From Streptomyces europaeiscabiei (GTDB lineage Bacteria; Actinomycetota; Actinomycetes; Streptomycetales; Streptomycetaceae), in the NCBI RefSeq assembly GCF_036346855.1, contig NZ_CP107841.1:1240001-1304000 (forward strand): DNA of 64,000 bases, in the 5' to 3' direction. Both the position numbers and the translations under genes were made by a program. Positions within the stretch are counted from its first letter, which is position 1. Each line of letters begins with the position of its first letter. The notes under the pieces were generated by a model. It had not been told where the DNA came from, made no database searches, and saw only the letters and a list, made by a program, of their open reading frames with translations. Below, piece by piece: positions 16,397 through 25,950 of the stretch.

Positions 16397-18079
16397 TCAG
16401 AACGTGGAAAGCCGAGTCTTTTCGTCTGGGTGAAAAGGGGCCGTCGTCTCGCGCAGCCGCAACCGCAGCTGCAGCTGGGCCAGCAGCAGCTGATCGGCGT
16501 CATGGAAGTCCAGACCTGACACCTCCCTGATCCGGCGCAGCCGGTATCGCAAGGTGTTGACGTGCACCCGCAGTTGGGCAGCAGCGTCCTCGGTCAGGCA
16601 TCCCGCGGCCAGGTAGGCGGCGAGGGTCTCGGTGAGGACGCCGTCTGGGCCGTCGTGCTCGGCGAGGCGGCGCAGCGGGCCGGTGGTCGGCGGCAGGCCG
16701 AGCGACTGGGCGACGTCGCCGAGGCGGTCGAGCAGCACCTGGAGTGCCGTCTCGTCGAGGGTGGCCACGGCGGGCGCCGAGCCCCCGGCACCGCGCAGGG
16801 CGCGCAGCACGGCGTCGGCCTGGGCCCGGACGGCGGGCACACGGCCGGGCTCGGCGGCGGGCCCGGCGACCGCGGCCAGATAGTCCCCTCCAGGCCCTCC
16901 CGGCGACCGGGAGACGAAGTCCGCGGCCAACGAGCGGGCCGCGGCCAGAATCTCGTCTCTGGACGGCTGCGGCCAGGCCACCAGCACGTACACCGCACGG
17001 TCGCCGCGCACGGCCACCGCCGAGGGGCGCACTGCGGTGAGGTAGAGCGTCAGGGCGTCCTCGAGCCTGCGAAGGCCGGCGGCTGCGACGGCGGCCTCTG
17101 CGGAGGCGGCGTCCGAGGCGGCGTCCGAGGCGATGTCCGAGGCGGTGTCCCGTGGGCGCAGGCCCACGGCGATCAGGCACAGGGCCCCGGTGTGCAGCTG
17201 GAGCTCACGGGCCGCGCCCTCCCCGGCCGGGCCTCCGGCGAGCACTGCCGCGGCCAGTTCGCGGCGCTGCTGCCGGGCCCAGGCGGAGCCGTCGGAGCGG
17301 GTGTTGGCCAGGTGCAGGGCGACGACCGGGGCGAACAGTTCGAGCCATCGGGTGTGTTCTTCCGGCAGCGGGGCGGTGACGACCGCCCAGACGTAGCCGA
17401 GGACTTCGGAGTTGGCACGTACGGCAATCGCCACCCGGGGCAGGAGGCCCGGTTCGTACGATTCGATGTACACCGGCGCGGTGGAGGAGTGCAGCCGTTC
17501 GAAGGCGCCCTGCTCCGCGAGCTTGTGCAGCCGGCTCGGATGCACCGCGCGGCTGAGGATCGTCTCCACCCTCGATTCGTCCGTGTCGTCCTGTCCTGCC
17601 GACCAGGCCAGCACCGCCGAGGCCGCGTCCTCGATGGTGACCGGGGCCTGGATCATCGCGCTGACCGTGTTGGCCAGCGCGAACAGGTCGCTGGTGGCGC
17701 CCGCGGGCTCCCACTGCGCCCGCGAGTGGTCCAGCAGGCGCTGCCGCAGGATCGTCGCGACGTGCATCCATGAGGCGTCAGGGTTGACCTCGACGACCGG
17801 CACCGGGCAGTCGGCTGTCTCGGCGGGGACCGGTCCCTTCACTGCGAGGCCACGCGCACCGGCGCGCTGCGCGGCGCTGCCGAGGGTGAGCAGTTCTGCC
17901 CCCCGGGTCACGCCCACGCACAGCACCAAGCACCCCGCCTCCATTGCCTCCGCGTCGGCCGGGTCGTGAATGGCCACCCCGGCGAGGGGTTGGTCCGCGC
18001 CGCCCGGATCGACGGCGAGCCGCAGCAGGGGCTCACCGATGTCCTGGACGAGGCGGTGCAGGGTGGGGGCTTGCTCCAT
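16397..18079 (-). CDS. PucR-family transcriptional regulator (second copy)
   Basis: A 560-residue protein with the same layout as the regulator at 13407. The middle domain contains LFALANTVSAMIQAPVTIED and LPRVAIAVRANSEVLGYVW, closely matching the other protein. The C-terminal helix-turn-helix is AAYLAAGCLTEDAAAQLRVH followed by NTLRYRLRRIREVSG. A low-complexity insert, SDIASDAASDAASAEAA near residue 315, is made of repeated ASD units. It is divergent (101-bp gap) from the GNAT-racemase-deacylase operon and likely controls it in response to amino acids. Confidence 0.88.
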   Translation of the reverse strand: MEQAPTLHRLVQDIGEPLLRLAVDPGGADQPLAGVAIHDPADAEAMEAGCLVLCVGVTRGAELLTLGSAAQRAGARGLAVKGPVPAETADCPVPVVEVNPDASWMHVATILRQRLLDHSRAQWEPAGATSDLFALANTVSAMIQAPVTIEDAASAVLAWSAGQDDTDESRVETILSRAVHPSRLHKLAEQGAFERLHSSTAPVYIESYEPGLLPRVAIAVRANSEVLGYVWAVVTAPLPEEHTRWLELFAPVVALHLANTRSDGSAWARQQRRELAAAVLAGGPAGEGAARELQLHTGALCLIAVGLRPRDTASDIASDAASDAASAEAAVAAAGLRRLEDALTLYLTAVRPSAVAVRGDRAVYVLVAWPQPSRDEILAAARSLAADFVSRSPGGPGGDYLAAVAGPAAEPGRVPAVRAQADAVLRALRGAGGSAPAVATLDETALQVLLDRLGDVAQSLGLPPTTGPLRRLAEHDGPDGVLTETLAAYLAAGCLTEDAAAQLRVHVNTLRYRLRRIREVSGLDFHDADQLLLAQLQLRLRLRETTAPFHPDEKTRLSTF

Positions 18080-18180
18080 GGAGCCACCCTAGCCGAATTG
18101 TCGTAGACACCCACTCGACGACCTCATGTTTGACGCTCAGCACAAAACCTGGTGGGGCGTGATCCGGCAGGCTACAGCCC

Positions 18181-18981
18181 ATGGTCGTGAACACGGAGGT
18201 ACGGGAGCTGACCGGCGTCGAGGAACTGCTGGCGGCGACCGACCTGATCACCGAGGTATGGCAGGCGGAGATTCCGCCGGTGCCGTTTCCCTTCATGCGG
18301 GCACTCAGCCAAGCCGGGGCACAGGTGCTCGGCGGCCTCGTCGACGGGCGGCTCGCCGGAGTGGCGGTGGGCTTCCTCGGCTCCGATCCGGACGGGCCCC
18401 TGCTGCACTCGCATGTGGTCGGCGTCGGTAAGGAGTGGCGGAGCACGGGTGTGGGCCGGGCGATCAAGCTCGGCCAGCGCGACTGGTGCCTGGAGCGCGG
18501 CATCAGGCGGATGGCCTGGACCTTCGATCCGCTGCGGACCGCCAACGCCTCCTTCAACCTGGCCGGACTCGGCGCCACGGGCGTCTCGTACCACGCGGAG
18601 TTCTACGGGCCGATGAACGATGCCTTCAACCGCGGGATCCCGACGGACCGGGTCCTGGTGCACTGGGATCTGGCGGCCGCCGAGCCCGGCCGCTCGCCCG
18701 CTCCGGCCCGTTCCGACAGCCCCCTGTTGGATATCGGTGAGGCGGGAGGGCCGGTGCGCCGGGCCGTGGGCCCCCGGCCCGGCGAGGAGGTGCGGCTGCG
18801 CGTCCCGGCGCTGCTGCCTGATGACGTTTCCCTGGTCCTGGACTGGCGCCTCGCTCTGCGCGAGGCGATGCGGCCGCTGCTGCGGTCCGGATACCGATGG
18901 ACGGGAGCCGACCGGAACGGCACATACGTCCTCACCACCCCCCTTGACCTGAAGATCCCGACGAACCCGAGGGACCAATGA
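18181..18981 (+). CDS. GNAT-superfamily N-acyltransferase (N-succinyl/N-acetyl amino acid forming)
   Basis: A 266-residue protein of the COG3375-like GNAT group. HVVGVGKEWRSTGVGRAIKL near residue 80 is the acyl-CoA-binding loop (RxxGxG/A). FDPLRTANASFNLAGLGA is typical of this group. Members sit beside N-acylamino-acid racemases and add a succinyl or acetyl group to D-amino acids. The stop overlaps the next start by four bases (ATGA). With the racemase and the M20 deacylase it completes acylation, racemisation and deacylation, turning D- into L-amino acids. Acyl-donor choice is not visible. Confidence 0.82.
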   Translation: MVVNTEVRELTGVEELLAATDLITEVWQAEIPPVPFPFMRALSQAGAQVLGGLVDGRLAGVAVGFLGSDPDGPLLHSHVVGVGKEWRSTGVGRAIKLGQRDWCLERGIRRMAWTFDPLRTANASFNLAGLGATGVSYHAEFYGPMNDAFNRGIPTDRVLVHWDLAAAEPGRSPAPARSDSPLLDIGEAGGPVRRAVGPRPGEEVRLRVPALLPDDVSLVLDWRLALREAMRPLLRSGYRWTGADRNGTYVLTTPLDLKIPTNPRDQ

Positions 18982-20093
18982 ACCTGAACATCGAAGCTGT
19001 CGAACTTCGGCGGGTCGCCATCCCGCTGGCGTCCCCGTTCCGCACCTCGTTCAGCACCCAGACCGAGCGCGACGTGCTGCTGGTACGGGTGATCACCGAC
19101 CAGGCCGAGGGCTGGGCCGAGTGCGTCGCGATCGCCGACCCGCTGTACTCGAGCGAGTTCACCGACGGTGCGCACCGGGTTGTCGCGGACCATCTGCTGC
19201 CCCGCCTGTTCGCCGCAGACCGGCTCAACGCCGATCTGGTGGCCCCACTGCTGGAGCCGGTGCGCGGGCACCGGATGGCCAAAGCGGCGGTGGAGACGGC
19301 TGTGCTCGACGCCCAGCTGAAGGCCGCCGGAGTTCCGCTGAGCCGCCACCTGGGGGCGACCGCGACGCATGTCGACTCCGGCGTGTCGGTGAGCATCTAC
19401 GACGCCGTACCGGAGCTGCTCGACGCGGTGGCGGGCTACCTGGACGCCGGATACCGCCGGATCAAGCTCAAGATCGAGCCGGGCTGGGACATCGAGCCGG
19501 TCGCCGCGGTGCGGGAGCGATTCGGCGACGACGTGCTCCTCCAGGTGGACGCCAACTCCGCCTACACCCGCTCCGACGCGCGCCACCTCGCGCTCCTCGA
19601 CGCGTTCGGGCTCCTCTTGATCGAGCAGCCACTCGACGAAGAGGACATCGCCGGCCACGCCCAGCTCGCCCGCGTCGTGCGGACCCCGATCTGTCTCGAC
19701 GAGTCGGTCGTCTCCGCCCAGGCCGCGTACGAGGCGATCCGCACCGGCGCCTGCAGAATCGTCAACATCAAGCCCGGCCGGGTCGGCGGATACCTCGAAG
19801 CGCGGCGCGTGCACGACGTCTGCGCGGCAGCCGGCATCCCCGTCTGGGCCGGCGGCATGCTGGAGACCGGCATCGGCCGGGCGGCCAACCTCGCCCTGGG
19901 CGGCCTGCCCAACTTCACCCTGCCCTCGGACATCTCGGCCTCCGACCGCTACTTCAAGCAGGACCTGACCGAGCCGATCACGATGACCGAGGACGGCCGC
20001 ATCGCAATCCCGACCGGGCCCGGCATCGGCGTCGCCCCGCTCCCCGAAGTACTGGCGGAACTCACTGTCACCACACAGGTGCTCAAGCCGTGA
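18978..20093 (+). CDS. N-acylamino acid racemase / o-succinylbenzoate synthase-type enolase superfamily enzyme
   Basis: A 371-residue enolase-superfamily protein. Catalytic KLKIEPG (first Lys pair) lies near residue 163, metal ligands are in QVDANSAY, IEQPLD and CLDESVV, and the second catalytic lysine in NIKPGRVGG near residue 262. This is the muconate-lactonising/OSBS subgroup. Menaquinone genes are absent nearby, while a GNAT acyltransferase and an M20 deacylase are coupled to it, so N-succinyl- or N-acetylamino acid racemase is the likely activity. It overlaps both neighbours by four bases. Confidence 0.85.
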   Translation: MNLNIEAVELRRVAIPLASPFRTSFSTQTERDVLLVRVITDQAEGWAECVAIADPLYSSEFTDGAHRVVADHLLPRLFAADRLNADLVAPLLEPVRGHRMAKAAVETAVLDAQLKAAGVPLSRHLGATATHVDSGVSVSIYDAVPELLDAVAGYLDAGYRRIKLKIEPGWDIEPVAAVRERFGDDVLLQVDANSAYTRSDARHLALLDAFGLLLIEQPLDEEDIAGHAQLARVVRTPICLDESVVSAQAAYEAIRTGACRIVNIKPGRVGGYLEARRVHDVCAAAGIPVWAGGMLETGIGRAANLALGGLPNFTLPSDISASDRYFKQDLTEPITMTEDGRIAIPTGPGIGVAPLPEVLAELTVTTQVLKP

Positions 20094-21199
20094 CCCTCCT
20101 GGACGAACTGACCGCGCGCACCGAGGAGATGGCCCGGGCAACCCTCGACCTGTGTCTGGTGGAGTCGCCGTCCGAGGATTTCGGCCGACTGGCCCAGGTC
20201 GCGGAGCATACCGCCGAGCTGGGCACCCGCCTGCTCGGCCGCGCGCCCGAGTGGATCACCGAGCGGGACCGGCCGGCGCTGTACTGGGAGCCGGCGCCGG
20301 GTGGCGTGCTGCTGCTCGGCCACCTCGACACGGTGTGGCCGGTCGGCACCCTGGCCCGCTGGCCGAAGCCGTTGTGCACTCCGACCACCCTCAGCTGCCC
20401 CGGCGTCTTCGACATGAAGGCCGGGGTCGTGCAGGGCCTGTACGCGATGGCGGCGCTCGGCTCCCCTGCGGGCTGCGGCATGCTGCTGACCACCGACGAG
20501 GAGATCGGCTCACCCGTCTCCCGACCGCTGATCGAAAAGGTCGCCGCCCGTGCCGGGGCGGTTCTGGTGCTGGAGGCCAGCGCGGACGGCGCGCTCAAGA
20601 CCGGCCGCAAGGGCGTCAGCCAGTATGTGGTGCGGGTCCTGGGGCGGGCCGCGCACGCCGGCCTCGAACCCGAGAAGGGCGTGAACGCGCTCCTGGAGCT
20701 CGCCGAACAGGCGCGCACCGTCGCCTCGTTCGGTTCCGGCGGGCTCACCGTCACTCCCACTCTCGCCGCCGCGGGCACCACGACCAACACCGTCCCGGCC
20801 GAGGCCCACTTCCACGTGGACGCCCGCGCCACCACCCGCGCCGAGCAGGACGCCCTGCATGCCCGGATGGCCGCACTGTCCCCGGTGCTGCCCAGTGCCT
20901 CGGTCACCGTCGAGGGCGGCCCCAACCGCCCGCCGATGGAGGCGGGCCAGGCCCTGCCCCTGCTGGATCTCGCGCGCCTCGCCGCCAGGGACCTCGGCCT
21001 CGGAGACATCCGCGCGGTCGGTGTCGGTGGCGCGTCCGACGGCAACTTCACCGCCGGGATCGGCATCCCCACCCTCGACGGCCTCGGCGCGGTCGGCGCA
21101 CACGCGCACGCCGAAGGCGAGTACGCCGTCATCGCCGAAATGCCCCGCCGGGCGGCCCTCGTCGCCGGCCTCGTCGCCCGCCTGCTGCCACCTGTGTGA
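20090..21199 (+). CDS. M20-family metallopeptidase (N-acyl-L-amino acid deacylase, CPG2-like)
   Basis: The start is GTG at 20090, overlapping the racemase stop (GTGA), for 369 residues. Zinc ligands and catalytic residues are visible: GHLDTVWP (His, Asp), CPGVFDMKAG (bridging Asp), TTDEEIGS (catalytic Glu and ligand Glu), EASADG, and AHAHAEGEY (C-terminal His). The dimerisation domain lies between about residues 180 and 280. It resembles carboxypeptidase G2 and N-acyl amino acid amidohydrolases. As the last enzyme it would release the L-amino acid irreversibly after acylation and racemisation. Confidence 0.87.
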   Translation: MTLLDELTARTEEMARATLDLCLVESPSEDFGRLAQVAEHTAELGTRLLGRAPEWITERDRPALYWEPAPGGVLLLGHLDTVWPVGTLARWPKPLCTPTTLSCPGVFDMKAGVVQGLYAMAALGSPAGCGMLLTTDEEIGSPVSRPLIEKVAARAGAVLVLEASADGALKTGRKGVSQYVVRVLGRAAHAGLEPEKGVNALLELAEQARTVASFGSGGLTVTPTLAAAGTTTNTVPAEAHFHVDARATTRAEQDALHARMAALSPVLPSASVTVEGGPNRPPMEAGQALPLLDLARLAARDLGLGDIRAVGVGGASDGNFTAGIGIPTLDGLGAVGAHAHAEGEYAVIAEMPRRAALVAGLVARLLPPV

Positions 21200-22033
21200 C
21201 GTCGCCGCAGCCCTGTCGTCCATCCCTCGGCCCGGGAACCGGCGATGTCGAGGCTCTCGGGCCACGGCGTACCACGCACCGTAGGTACGGACGAGGCGCC
21301 GGACCGCCCGCGGCGTGTAGCGGGACGCACCCCGGTGCGCAACGGGCCGACGTACCTACCCGCGGCGGCGCAATCCAGGCCGACAGCATTGTGTGCCGAA
21401 GTCGGCTCTCCGCGCCCGCTGCGCCCATCATGGATCTGAGCGGCCTACCGGTAACCGACGCGGGCCCGCTGGGCGTCCTGCTGGACACGGACTTGGCCGA
21501 CCGCCATCAACGCGCACACTTCGGGCACCTCGCCGACAGCGAGACGTACACGAACGAGTCGACACCAAAAGCTCGCCGCCCGGCGCGTCGCGGCGGCACA
21601 CATCGGCCCGGTGCCGGCCGCGTGGGAGTGGCACCGTCCAGGCCTGCTCCGCGTCCTCGTCGCCGTCCTGGACGCCCACAAGCACTCTGCGCTCGCCCGC
21701 ACCCGGGCCTGCGACGGCACCATGCCGACCGTCTCGACGTACCGCCGTACGCCTTCGGGGCGAGCTACGCCGAGGCCGTCGATCGAGGATGCGGCGCGCA
21801 CGGCGGTGGCGAACTCTCATCCCGTACGTCGCTGTGCTCGCCCTTCTTCCACGCCCTGCCCGGGTGACAGACGAGGCGCGCACGGGATCAGCGGGATTGC
21901 TTCCTGTGGCAAATGGGACATGCGGAACAACATCGGGGTTGCCGTCGTCGTTGCATCGAGCCGGATCCGCACAGATTCGGCCCCACCGACCAAGGGGAGA
22001 GACCGGGCATGTTCAAGGCGGGATGGTCGAGGG
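21200..22033. other. Gene-free, decayed stretch
   Basis: No intact gene. A protein-like run around 21614-21760 (VPAAWEWHRPGLLRVLVAVL in one frame) could be a relic of an unidentified gene. No start, ribosome site or family could be assigned. Confidence 0.3.
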
Positions 22034-22207
22034 TTTCGCGGCACGATCAGACGCTGGGCAGCGGAACGGAGTACCGGTTGGATCGTGATGCACCGCCGAC
22101 TCGCCCGCGACTACGAGACCCTTACCGCCAGCTCCGAAGCCATGATCCACGTCGCCTCGATCGACAACCTCACCAAGTGCATAACGAACAGGACCACACC
22201 AATCTGA
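22034..22207 (+). pseudogene. IS5-family transposase, C-terminal fragment
   Basis: The frame reads IRRWAAERSTGWIVMHRRLA, then RDYETLTASSEAMIHVASID to a stop. This is the RRWVVERTxxWL..RRLxxDYE end of IS5-type transposases, holding the last catalytic glutamate region. Everything upstream is lost. It is a different IS5 subgroup from the fragment at 5467, so it is not that gene's missing half. Confidence 0.65.
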
Positions 22208-22373
22208 CGATTGACCTACCAGGCCATTAGTGTCAATTCAGCCACATCAAACGCTCCCCCAGTACACAACTGAGTGATGTGCTTGAGGAGTTGGCCTGCC
22301 TAGTGTGGCGAGGTGCGGCGATGGGGATCCCGTGCCTACCGAAGTCGCACGCTGACGGGCCCGGCAGACGATC

Positions 22374-22979
22374 TTGGGCTCGGACAACCGCCCTGACCAG
22401 TACGAGTACACGATCACTCACTCGCACCAGCCCCAACGTCCTGCGGATTGGGAGTTGGTGGATTTCCGTGACGGGACGGCCGCCCGGCCCTGGCACTTCG
22501 ACGAGGATGTCCTGGACGCCCAGGCCGCAGCCGACGGCTGGTACGCGTTGCTGACCAACTTGATCCCCGAACAGGCCAGCGCCCAGGAGGTGTTCCTGCG
22601 CTACAAGGAGCAGGGGCTGGTCGAACGCCCGCTACCACGACTGCAAGGGCCCGCTCGCAGTCGCACCGTGTTCTTGCAGCACAACCGCCGCATCGCTGCC
22701 CTGATCACCGTGATCTGCTTGGCCCTGCCGGTGTTCTGCCTGATCGGACGCCAGGTCCGCCAAGCCCTGGGCTCCGAGCAGACCATGCGCGGTCTCTACC
22801 CCGACAACTGCGCCGTCCGCCCCACTGGCCGCATGATCTTCGGCCAGCTGTCCAGCCTGACTCTCCGCCCCGGCAGCGTGACCGACGCACCTGTGCGCCT
22901 CATCAGCCGTGGGGTTCAAGCACGCCTCCTTGAACCCCTCGGCGTCGACGAGACACGACCCCGTTGGCTGGGGACCTGA
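22374..22979 (+). pseudogene. IS1634-family-like transposase, C-terminal fragment
   Basis: About 200 residues, ending ...GVDETRPRW near 22970. EVFLRYKEQGLVERPL, then RTVFLQHNRRIAALITVICL, then GLYPDNCAVRPTGRMIFGQL are the C-terminal features of IS1634-type transposases (DDE group with a long beta insertion). The N-terminal half is missing; 22208-22373 gives no continuation. The 3' end appears native. Confidence 0.65.
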
Positions 22980-23036
22980 CTCCCTGTGTGCGAAGTCTCC
23001 GGCCAGCAGGAGGCCCGGCAGAAGCGCCGGGCCGAT

Positions 23037-23084
23037 CCGGGGTGCGGCCCGGGGTGCGGCCCGGGGTGCGGCCCGGGGTCCCGG
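23037..23084. repeat. 12-bp tandem repeat
   Basis: GGTGCGGCCCGG is repeated three times with a partial fourth copy. It lies just beyond the stop codon of the minus-strand membrane protein gene (ends 23091). Slippage in GC-rich DNA explains it; a role in transcript termination is possible. Confidence 0.8.
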
Positions 23085-23090
23085 AGCCAG

Positions 23091-24032
23091 CTATGCCGCG
23101 CTCGGCGGGGTTGACTGGAAGTGGCGCCGTCGCGCGCGAAGGAAGGGCACCGCGCCGCTGAGCAGGACCAGGAGCAGGACAAGCACGCCCTCGGGGATGA
23201 GCTGGACCGTCACCTGCAGTGTGGTGGGCAGCACGGCCACCGCCACGCCCGCGACGGTCAACCGGTCACGCGTGCCGAAGAGCAGGGCGATCGCAAGGAG
23301 CCCCGCCCACAGGACCCCGGCCCGCAGCGGGCCGATGACGCTGAGAATGCCCAGCGTAAAGGGGTAGTGCATTTCGACGAGCTGCACGCCCGACACCAGG
23401 ACGGCCGCCAGGGCGGTGGTTCCCATGATCGTCCGGCGTTGTGGCAGGGAGGGGCCGAGCAGATCCCTGGGTGCGGCGAGGACGACGGCGCCGGTGAGCA
23501 GCGGCACGGCCAGTCGGATCACCGCGGTTGAGGGGGCGCCGAGCAAGCCGGAGGAGGTGAACGCGGCCAGCAGGACGTCGGCCAGGCACAGCACCATCGC
23601 CGGCACGACCAGTGCACGGGCCACGGTCCAGCGCCCGGTCCAGACGGCCGCGAGCGCCGCCAGCCAGAGCAGCGGCGTGAGGCCCGTGTTGGCCAGGCTC
23701 AGCACATTCGGCGAGGACGCCGACAAGGTCCGGACGTCGGGGGCGAAGAGCCACAACCGGCCCGCCACGAAGCTACCCGTCGCCACGGCGACAGCCAGCG
23801 GGGCCGCCTGCGCCAGGACCTGACCCGCCATCCGGTCGGAGCCCAGGCCGGTGCGCCGCCGCAGGCCATGGCCGGCGACATCGAGCGCCTCGCGCAGCCG
23901 ACCGAGCGGGCCGGCATCCTGCGTCGCCTCGGCATAGATCGCGGTCAACTCGGCTTCGTGCTCAGCGCGGTAGGCGGCCGGATGGAGGCGCAGCGCCCAG
24001 CGGAACGCGAGTGAGCTGTGCTGCTGCGTCAT
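23091..24032 (-). CDS. Integral membrane protein of unknown function
   Basis: A 313-residue protein. The N-terminal cytoplasmic part (RLHPAAYRAEHEAELTAIYA) resembles the short leader segment found in PadR-linked membrane proteins and ADOP-type permeases. About eight hydrophobic segments follow, from residue 80 to the end (for example PLAVAVATGSFVAGRLWLF and VLVLLLVLLSGAVPF). No catalytic motif is seen. It overlaps the PadR gene by four bases, a common pair in Streptomyces in which PadR represses its partner. Function unknown. Confidence 0.75.
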   Translation of the reverse strand: MTQQHSSLAFRWALRLHPAAYRAEHEAELTAIYAEATQDAGPLGRLREALDVAGHGLRRRTGLGSDRMAGQVLAQAAPLAVAVATGSFVAGRLWLFAPDVRTLSASSPNVLSLANTGLTPLLWLAALAAVWTGRWTVARALVVPAMVLCLADVLLAAFTSSGLLGAPSTAVIRLAVPLLTGAVVLAAPRDLLGPSLPQRRTIMGTTALAAVLVSGVQLVEMHYPFTLGILSVIGPLRAGVLWAGLLAIALLFGTRDRLTVAGVAVAVLPTTLQVTVQLIPEGVLVLLLVLLSGAVPFLRARRRHFQSTPPSAA

Positions 24033-24385
24033 GCCAGGGCCCCCTGCGGGCGGACGGCGTGGGCGCGACGGGCGGCCAGCCGACGCTCCGCCTCGGCGAC
24101 GACAGCACGCAGCCGCTCCGTCTCGGCGGCCAGCACGTCTTGGCCGGCCTCGGCGAGGGCGTAGACCTTGCGCGCCCGACCGTCCACGATCTCCTCGCGC
24201 TCGACCCGGATCAGGCCCTGTTGGGCCAGCCGGTCCAGCGCGCCGTAGAGAGTACCGGTGCGCATCCGCACACGGCCCTGGGAGATCGCGTCGATCTCCT
24301 GAATCAGTCCATAGCCGTGCCGTGGCTCGTCGGCCAGGGCAGTGAGCAGGAGCAGCGTCGGCTCCTGAAGCGGTCGCTCATTCAT
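24029..24385 (-). CDS. PadR-family transcriptional regulator
   Basis: A 118-residue protein from ATG at 24385, with AGG five bases upstream; the frame is open to 24493 but without a start signal. EPTLLLLTALADEPRHGYGL, then GRVRMRTGTLYGALDRLAQQ form the PadR winged helix, and KVYALAEAG leads into a short C-terminal coiled coil for dimerisation. It overlaps the downstream membrane protein gene (ATGA), which it probably represses. An AT-rich TATATATAT segment just upstream (24391-24400) may be its promoter. Confidence 0.88.
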   Translation of the reverse strand: MNERPLQEPTLLLLTALADEPRHGYGLIQEIDAISQGRVRMRTGTLYGALDRLAQQGLIRVEREEIVDGRARKVYALAEAGQDVLAAETERLRAVVAEAERRLAARRAHAVRPQGALA

Positions 24386-24734
24386 GCCGCCTATATATAT
24401 CAGTGACCGACATATGTTGTCGATCGATTCATCGTTCTGTCGCCCGGAAGCCCGATCCGCCGCCTGGGGGCCTGGCCGCTGTGGCGGCGGCACGTCAGCG
24501 AGCCGATACGCCCAGTACCCGATCGCGCAGACAGTCGCCGGCCGGCTGCACCTCGGCGCCGGAATCGTCGACTACGGCATACCGCGGCACTCCATCCGGG
24601 AGCGCGACCGCGCCGCCCACGCGAGGCAGGACTCGACGACCACGCAGAGCTGGTCACGGCGCTCGCGCTCCTACCACCAAGCGCACGGCGAACGGTAGCG
24701 AGGCCATCAGCCCGGCGGGCGAGAAAGTGCGGCG
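24386..24734. other. Gene-free gap between PadR and the EamA transporter
   Basis: The left end holds the presumed PadR promoter, with an AT-rich run and ACATATGT at 24410-24417 as a possible operator. The rest has a short protein-like run on the plus strand (LHLGAGIVDYGIPRHS near 24550-24597) with no start or family I can name. Confidence 0.35.
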
Positions 24735-25748
24735 TCAGTCCTTGGTCTGCGTGGCCGGATGCGACGTGTTCCGGCCATGGCCGGCATCGGGGCCGAGGGT
24801 CCGTCGGGTCGCGGCTCGGCCGGCCCCTTCGCCCGCCGCGAGGAACAGCACGGCGAACAGCAGCAGGGCCGTGCCGGTGAGGACGACCGCGTTGAGCCGC
24901 TCGTCGAAGACCAGGACGCCGATGACCGCCGCGGTGAGCGGCTCGACCAGGGCGACCACGGAGGCCGTGGTCGCCCGTACGGCTGCGAGGCCGACGAAGA
25001 ACAAGGTGTACGCCAGCGCCGTCGGCACCGCCCCCAGGTAGAGGATCAGGCCCAGGGTCCAGGCCCCACGCTCCATGTCGGGCAGCATGCCCTCCAGCAG
25101 AGCCATCGGCAGAAGGCAGACCGTGCCCACCGCGAAGCCGGTCACCGTCGCCTCGAACGCGCCACCGGCGTTCTTCCGGCCGGAGAAGCGGCCCAGCAGA
25201 GTCACGCCCGCGTAGCCGACTGCGGAGAGCAGCGCGTACCCGATACCCAAGAGGGGTGCGGGGCCGGTACTCCCGTCCGCGCCGCCCATCAGCAGCACCA
25301 GGCCGATGACGCCGCTCACCACGGCGGCGGTTCCGGCGGCGCCGGTACGCTCGCCCAGGGTGAGCCGGGCTCCGACGGTGACCAGTACGGGACCCGAGCC
25401 CAGGGTCACCACCGTGGCCACGGTCAGTCCGGCCTGTTGCACGGAGGCGAAGTAGGCCGTTTGATACACGGCCAGCCCGAATCCTGTGAGCAGGGCTCGC
25501 CGTGGATTCGCCGCGTACGTTGCGCGCAGCGAGAGCGCCGTCTCCGGCCGCCGGGTCCGCCGGACCAGATGAACGGTCAGGAGAAGCCCTAGTCCGGTCA
25601 GGAATCGCCAGAAGGAAACGGAGATGGGGCCGATCCCGCCGACGTCGTACAGTTCGGCGGCCACAGCACCGCCAGTACCCCACGCTGTGGCCGCGATCGC
25701 GACGTAGAGAACACCCTGCCGAACAGCCAGGGCAGAAGATGACTGCAA
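24735..25748 (-). CDS. EamA/DMT-family transporter (probable exporter)
   Basis: The start chosen is TTG at 25748, with GAGGAG seven bases upstream, giving 337 residues. An ATG at 25808 (GAGG upstream) would add 20 residues before the first helix and cannot be excluded. Ten helices form two EamA repeats; the repeat signatures are [12 protein letters not shown]...[11 protein letters not shown] and [18 protein letters not shown]. Family members export metabolites or drugs. It is divergent from the PKS-halogenase operon with a perfect inverted repeat between them, so it may export that product (inference). Confidence 0.85.
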   Translation of the reverse strand: MQSSSALAVRQGVLYVAIAATAWGTGGAVAAELYDVGGIGPISVSFWRFLTGLGLLLTVHLVRRTRRPETALSLRATYAANPRRALLTGFGLAVYQTAYFASVQQAGLTVATVVTLGSGPVLVTVGARLTLGERTGAAGTAAVVSGVIGLVLLMGGADGSTGPAPLLGIGYALLSAVGYAGVTLLGRFSGRKNAGGAFEATVTGFAVGTVCLLPMALLEGMLPDMERGAWTLGLILYLGAVPTALAYTLFFVGLAAVRATTASVVALVEPLTAAVIGVLVFDERLNAVVLTGTALLLFAVLFLAAGEGAGRAATRRTLGPDAGHGRNTSHPATQTKD

Positions 25749-25921
25749 CTGAGATCTCCTCGAGTGATTGCCGACACGATCTCCTCCGTGGGCAACCCAC
25801 ACAGCCATCCCGGCACCTCGGGATGGCTCTGGACGACTGCGGACAGACAAGGCAGATCAGACAGGCGCGACGCGACGCCGGTCGTCGACACATTCGATCA
25901 CCGGCCGACCTGCCTTTACGA

Positions 25922-25950
25922 TCAATACCGTTGCTCTGCAAGGGTATTGA
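25922..25950. promoter_or_regulatory. Inverted repeat, candidate operator of the EamA/PKS divergent promoters
   Basis: TCAATACC at 25922-25929 and GGTATTGA at 25943-25950 are perfect complements separated by 13 bases. They are AT-richer than their surroundings. The right arm overlaps TTGACA (25947-25952), a possible -35 for the PKS gene, though no clear -10 follows. The spacing suits a dimeric regulator. No regulator gene for it is adjacent. Confidence 0.55.

Noticed and set aside
18978..20093. Menaquinone-pathway o-succinylbenzoate synthase (menC)
   Set aside because: No men genes nearby and tight coupling to an acyltransferase and a deacylase favours the amino acid racemase role, though both belong to the same subgroup.
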